Positions 60,544 through 64,000 of a DNA stretch of 64,000 bases are shown one piece after another. The first letter of the stretch is position 1; each line of letters opens with the position of its first letter. The translations under genes and the position numbers were made by a program. The notes below the pieces were generated by a model, which had not been told where the DNA came from, ran no database searches, and saw nothing but the letters and a program-made list of their open reading frames with translations. The DNA comes from Streptomyces massasporeus. GTDB lineage: Bacteria; Actinomycetota; Actinomycetes; Streptomycetales; Streptomycetaceae. The stretch lies in the NCBI RefSeq assembly GCF_014648995.1, contig NZ_BMSE01000025.1, positions 1 to 64,000 of the forward strand. The letters run 5' to 3'.

Positions 60544-61844
60544 CGACCCTGATGTTCATCCTCGGCATAGTCCTCTTCGCGGTCGGCCTGCTCGCCTCGA
60601 TCGCGTGGCACGAGCTGGGGCACCTGTCCACCGCCAAGCTCTTCGGCATCCGCGTGCCGCAGTACATGGTCGGCTTCGGCCCCACGATCTTCTCGCGCAA
60701 CAAGGGCGAGACGGAGTACGGCGTCAAGGCCATCCCGTTCGGCGGCTACATCCGCATGATCGGCATGTTCCCGCCCGGCCCCGACGGCCGGATGGAGGCC
60801 CGCTCCACCTCCCCGTGGCGCGGCATGATCGAGGACGCCCGCACCGCCGCCTACGAGGAGCTCAAGCCGGGCGACGAGAACCGCATGTTCTACACGCGCG
60901 CCCCCTGGAAGCGCGTGATCGTGATGTTCGCGGGCCCCTTCATGAACCTGGTCCTCGCGGTGGCGCTGTTCCTCACCGTCCTGATGGGCTTCGGCATCAC
61001 CCAGCAGACGACCACGGTCAGCTCGGTCTCCCAGTGCGTCATCGCGCAGAACGAGAACCGCGGCAAGTGCGAGAAGGGCGACCCGGCCGCACCCGCCGCC
61101 GCGGCGGGCCTCAAGGCGGGCGACAAGATCGTCTCCTTCAACGGGGTGAAGACCGACGACTGGAACAAGCTGTCGGACCTGATCCGCGCCACCCCCGGCA
61201 AGGAGGTGCCGCTCGTCGTCGAGCGGGACGGCCGGGACGTCACCCTGCACGCGAAGATCGCCACGAACCAGGTCGCCAAGAAGGACTCCTCCGGCCAGAT
61301 CGTCGAGGGCCAGTACGTCCAGGCCGGTTTCCTCGGCTTCAGCGCCGCCACCGGCGTGGTCAAACAGGACTTCGGCGACTCGGTGACCTGGATGGGCGAC
61401 CGGATCGGCGAGGCCGTCGACTCCCTGGCAGCCCTCCCCGGCAAGGTCCCGGCGCTGTGGAACGCGGCCTTCGACGGCGCCGAGCGCGAGGCCGACTCCC
61501 CGATGGGCGTGGTCGGCGCGGCCCGCGTCGGCGGCGAGATCTTCACCCTCGACATCCCGCCCACCCAGCAGCTGGCCATGGCCCTGATGCTGGTCGCCGG
61601 CTTCAACCTCTCCCTGTTCCTGTTCAACATGCTCCCGCTGCTGCCGCTCGACGGCGGCCACATCGCGGGAGCCCTGTGGGAGTCCCTGCGCCGCAACATC
61701 GCCCGGGTGCTGCGCCGGCCGGACCCGGGCCCCTTCGACGTGGCGAAGCTCATGCCGGTCGCCTACGTCGTCGCCGGGATCTTCATCTGCTTCACGATCC
61801 TGGTCCTGATCGCCGACGTGGTTAACCCGGTGAGAATCTCCTAG
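60540..61844 (+). CDS. rseP: Site-2 intramembrane metalloprotease (RseP family)
   Basis: 434 aa. The first membrane helix carries the zinc site SIAWHELGHLSTAK (HExxH), and the C-terminal part the third ligand in NMLPLLPLDGGHIAGALW. A PDZ domain lies between (GLKAGDKIVSFNGVKTDDWNKLSDLI). About four helices. It cleaves membrane-anchored anti-sigma factors or signal-peptide remnants. Fused to dxr by ATGA overlap, an arrangement conserved across actinobacteria. A link to the membrane-tethered sigma factor at 16349 is possible but not shown. Confidence 0.94.
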   Translation: MTTLMFILGIVLFAVGLLASIAWHELGHLSTAKLFGIRVPQYMVGFGPTIFSRNKGETEYGVKAIPFGGYIRMIGMFPPGPDGRMEARSTSPWRGMIEDARTAAYEELKPGDENRMFYTRAPWKRVIVMFAGPFMNLVLAVALFLTVLMGFGITQQTTTVSSVSQCVIAQNENRGKCEKGDPAAPAAAAGLKAGDKIVSFNGVKTDDWNKLSDLIRATPGKEVPLVVERDGRDVTLHAKIATNQVAKKDSSGQIVEGQYVQAGFLGFSAATGVVKQDFGDSVTWMGDRIGEAVDSLAALPGKVPALWNAAFDGAEREADSPMGVVGAARVGGEIFTLDIPPTQQLAMALMLVAGFNLSLFLFNMLPLLPLDGGHIAGALWESLRRNIARVLRRPDPGPFDVAKLMPVAYVVAGIFICFTILVLIADVVNPVRIS

Positions 61845-61859
61845 TCATACGGCGTTCGT

Positions 61860-61890
61860 GGCGGCCCGGCATGCTTTTCGCCGGGCCGCC
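61860..61890 (+). terminator. Hairpin after rseP
   Basis: ggcggcccggc / gccgggccgcc, a perfect 11-bp stem with a 9-nt loop, lies 15 bp after rseP and before ispG; ispG therefore probably has its own promoter. Confidence 0.75.
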
Positions 61891-62012
61891 TCCCATTGAG
61901 TGGCACGGTGGGTGGGATGTGCTCGCGCCGAGGCATGTGCCGTAATCTCGAAGCTCGGAGCCCGCTGCTCACGGGACCGGACCTTGATCCACGACTTGGG
62001 GTTGCACAGCAG

Positions 62013-63170
62013 ATGACTGCGATTTCTCTCGGCATGCCGTCCGTTCCGACCAAGCTCGCCGAGCGCCGGAAGAGCCGCCAGATCCAGGTCGGATCCGTGG
62101 CCGTCGGCGGAGACGCCCCTGTCTCGGTGCAGTCGATGACCACGACGCGCACCTCCGACATCGGCGCGACGCTCCAGCAGATCGCCGAACTCACGGCCTC
62201 CGGATGCCAGATCGTCCGCGTCGCCTGCCCGACGCAGGACGACGCCGACGCCCTCGCGACCATCGCCCGCAAGTCGCAGATCCCGGTCATCGCCGACATC
62301 CACTTCCAGCCGAAGTACGTCTTCGCCGCGATCGAGGCCGGCTGCGCGGCCGTCCGCGTCAACCCCGGCAACATCAAGCAGTTCGACGACAAGGTCAAGG
62401 AGATCGCCAAGGCGGCCCGGGACCACGGCACCCCGATCCGCATCGGCGTCAACGCCGGCTCCCTCGACCGGCGCCTGCTCCAGAAGTACGGCAAGGCGAC
62501 CCCCGAGGCCCTGGTGGAGTCGGCCCTGTGGGAGGCGTCGCTCTTCGAGGAGCACGACTTCCGCGACATCAAGATCTCCGTCAAGCACAACGACCCGGTC
62601 GTCATGATCGAGGCCTACAAGCAGCTCGCCGCCCAGTGCGACTACCCGCTGCACCTCGGCGTCACGGAGGCGGGCCCGGCCTTCCAGGGCACGATCAAGT
62701 CGGCGGTCGCCTTCGGCGCGCTGCTCTCGCAGGGCATCGGCGACACGATCCGCGTCTCGCTCTCGGCGCCCCCCGCCGAGGAGGTCAAGGTCGGCATCCA
62801 GATCCTGGAGTCCCTGAACCTCAAGGAACGCGGCCTCGAGATCGTCTCCTGCCCCTCCTGCGGCCGCGCCCAGGTCGACGTCTACAAGCTGGCCGAAGAG
62901 GTCACGGCCGGCCTCACCGGCATGGAGGTCCCGCTCCGCGTCGCCGTCATGGGCTGCGTCGTGAACGGCCCCGGCGAGGCCCGCGAGGCCGACCTCGGTG
63001 TCGCCTCCGGCAACGGCAAGGGCCAGATCTTCGTCAAGGGCGAGGTCATCAAGACCGTCCCCGAGTCCAAGATCGTGGAAACCCTCATCGAAGAGGCCAT
63101 GAAGCTGGCCGAGCAGATGGAGGCGGACGGCGTGACCTCGGGCGAGCCGTCGGTGGCGGTCGCGGGCTGA
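62013..63170 (+). CDS. ispG: 4-hydroxy-3-methylbut-2-en-1-yl diphosphate synthase
   Basis: 385 aa. Motifs: VGGDAPVSVQSMTTTRT, VIADIHFQPKYVFAAIEAG, RIGVNAGSLDRRLL, HLGVTEAG, then the iron-sulfur ligands ISCPSCGRAQVDV-type Cys pair (CPSCGR) and GCVVNGPGEAREADLG. It reduces methylerythritol cyclodiphosphate to HMBPP late in the MEP pathway. ATG at 62013. A longer reading from 61896 has no ribosome site and overlaps the terminator tail. Confidence 0.95.
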   Translation: MTAISLGMPSVPTKLAERRKSRQIQVGSVAVGGDAPVSVQSMTTTRTSDIGATLQQIAELTASGCQIVRVACPTQDDADALATIARKSQIPVIADIHFQPKYVFAAIEAGCAAVRVNPGNIKQFDDKVKEIAKAARDHGTPIRIGVNAGSLDRRLLQKYGKATPEALVESALWEASLFEEHDFRDIKISVKHNDPVVMIEAYKQLAAQCDYPLHLGVTEAGPAFQGTIKSAVAFGALLSQGIGDTIRVSLSAPPAEEVKVGIQILESLNLKERGLEIVSCPSCGRAQVDVYKLAEEVTAGLTGMEVPLRVAVMGCVVNGPGEAREADLGVASGNGKGQIFVKGEVIKTVPESKIVETLIEEAMKLAEQMEADGVTSGEPSVAVAG

Positions 63171-63234
63171 CCGCGCGGGGATCTCCGGGGCGAGGGCACG
63201 GGCCGCCCTCCCCGCCGTCGGCCGAGGCTCCCGC

Positions 63235-63456
63235 TCACCGGCGGCGGGCCCTGCGTACGCGGCGGGCCGTGAGGGCCGCGGAGTACATGCGGAAGAGCGA
63301 CACCCGCGACGCGTCCTGCCGCGCCCCGCGCAGCGCCCACCGGAAGCCGAGGAACAGCAGCAGCTGCCGCAGCAGCACCGGCCCGGTGAGTACGGCGAGA
63401 GCCACGAGGGCGACGACCGGCGAACCGTCGAACGGACCGGCGACAAAGCGGAACAC
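63235..63456 (-). CDS. Small membrane protein, 73 aa
   Basis: VFRFVAGPFDGSPVVALVAL and so on: one or two hydrophobic segments in residues 13-40 (VVALVALAVLTGPVLLRQLLLFL) and a highly basic tail ending RRVRRARRR. The GTG has a strong ribosome site (ggaggt) 5 bp away, which decides the start against longer forms. Function unknown. Confidence 0.65.
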   Translation of the reverse strand: MFRFVAGPFDGSPVVALVALAVLTGPVLLRQLLLFLGFRWALRGARQDASRVSLFRMYSAALTARRVRRARRR

Positions 63457-63643
63457 GGCACCTCCCTGAACCGCCCGGCAGCTCTGCCGGGCACCTGGGA
63501 CGAGTGCACCGCGCGCCGACCCCGGACGGGGAAAACCCGGACGTCCGGGACACCGGATCCGGACTGGTGCGATCCGCTGGACGCCCTCCCGGACGCCCGG
63601 ACACCATGGACACCTGTCCCGGACCGGTCGTCGAGAGGGCACC

Positions 63644-64000
63644 GTGGAGACCTGGCGGCACTTCCGGGCGGAGCTCGCCCGGCTCATGGACGAGGGCGAG
63701 GTCACCGTCGCGCAGGTGGTCCGGGCCATCCCCATCGGGCGCGAGACCCTCTACGGCTATCGGAGAGACCGTGAGGCAGGCGTCGGCAACGGCGACTGGG
63801 CGACCGTCCAGACGCTCCTCACCTGCATCGAGAACCTCGCCAGGGCCAACGGCCACACCTTGGAGATCGACCACGCCCACTGGCAGACGTCCTGGCAGAA
63901 CCTCCGCGACCAGCAGACCTCCCGCAGACCGGGCGAGGAGTTCGCGCCGCGGCTGTCGGCGGACACCTGGATCGGCGGCTGGGACGGCGCGGCCGACGCC
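63644..64000 (+). CDS. Helix-turn-helix-like hypothetical protein (partial, runs off right edge)
   Basis: Reading from a GTG with gagagg upstream, 119 codons are open to the end of the window. The N-terminus VETWRHFRAELARLMDEGEV and VTVAQVVRAIPIGRETLYGY looks like a small HTH of the kind found in actinobacterial helper regulators. The later DHAHWQTSWQNLRDQ stretch is not recognised. The family cannot be fixed without the C-terminus. Confidence 0.6.
   Translation, partial: METWRHFRAELARLMDEGEVTVAQVVRAIPIGRETLYGYRRDREAGVGNGDWATVQTLLTCIENLARANGHTLEIDHAHWQTSWQNLRDQQTSRRPGEEFAPRLSADTWIGGWDGAADA

Noticed and set aside
63171..63234. Terminator after ispG
   Set aside because: GC-rich but no uninterrupted stem of useful length was found.

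Overview
The window is high-GC actinobacterial chromosome, almost certainly Streptomyces. Codon third positions are nearly all G or C, GTG and TTG starts are common, one regulator carries rare TTA (bldA-type) codons, and the gene families (Tat lipoproteins, LuxR/LAL regulators, DUF4190 proteins, GABA and polyamine genes, dxr-rseP-ispG) are typical of the genus. No rRNA, tRNA, insertion sequence, phage integrase or CRISPR array was found.

1-16174: one flank of an extracellular-contractile-injection-system (eCIS, phage-tail-like particle) cluster. On the minus strand are tail sheath, inner tube, a 166-aa tail-assembly-type protein, a 52-aa gpE-like protein and the start of a giant repeat protein that runs off the left edge. 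Divergent from the sheath are a DUF4157 (eCIS-core) protein with a second HExxH motif and an Ig-like/TM/ricin-lectin membrane protein. The AAA+ ATPase and the DUF4255 cap-type protein follow on the minus strand. Two LuxR-type regulators then face away from each other across nine copies of a 21-bp repeat; the larger one has two TTA codons. Baseplate, spike and LysM genes are presumably to the left of the window.

16349-21751: housekeeping and accessory genes: an ECF sigma factor fused to a membrane and extracytoplasmic part, a glycerophosphodiester phosphodiesterase-like protein, adenosine deaminase, two DUF4190 membrane proteins and a NADAR-domain protein.

21951-38168: polyamine/GABA catabolism. 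A six-gene operon encodes an aldehyde dehydrogenase, a putrescine/spermidine-type ABC importer (binding lipoprotein, ATPase, two permeases) and a FAD amine oxidase. After a hypothetical protein and a PAP2 phosphatase come gabT, an ATP/GTP-binding membrane protein, a PucR regulator and a succinate-semialdehyde-type dehydrogenase. Together they could carry polyamine nitrogen and carbon to succinate.

38289-56901: a compact xyloglucan-utilisation locus. GH3 faces away from an oligosaccharide ABC importer (lipoprotein and two permeases, no ATPase), which is followed by secreted GH74 and GH12 endo-xyloglucanases and cytoplasmic GH42 beta-galactosidase and GH95 alpha-fucosidase. A sulfotransferase-family gene, a GH31 alpha-xylosidase and a LacI regulator complete it. 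Four near-identical palindromes (core gaagcgcttc), two between GH3 and the importer and two upstream of lacI, define the likely regulon.

57250-64000: acyl-CoA dehydrogenase, then the conserved MEP-pathway block dxr-rseP-ispG, a small membrane protein and a gene cut by the right edge.
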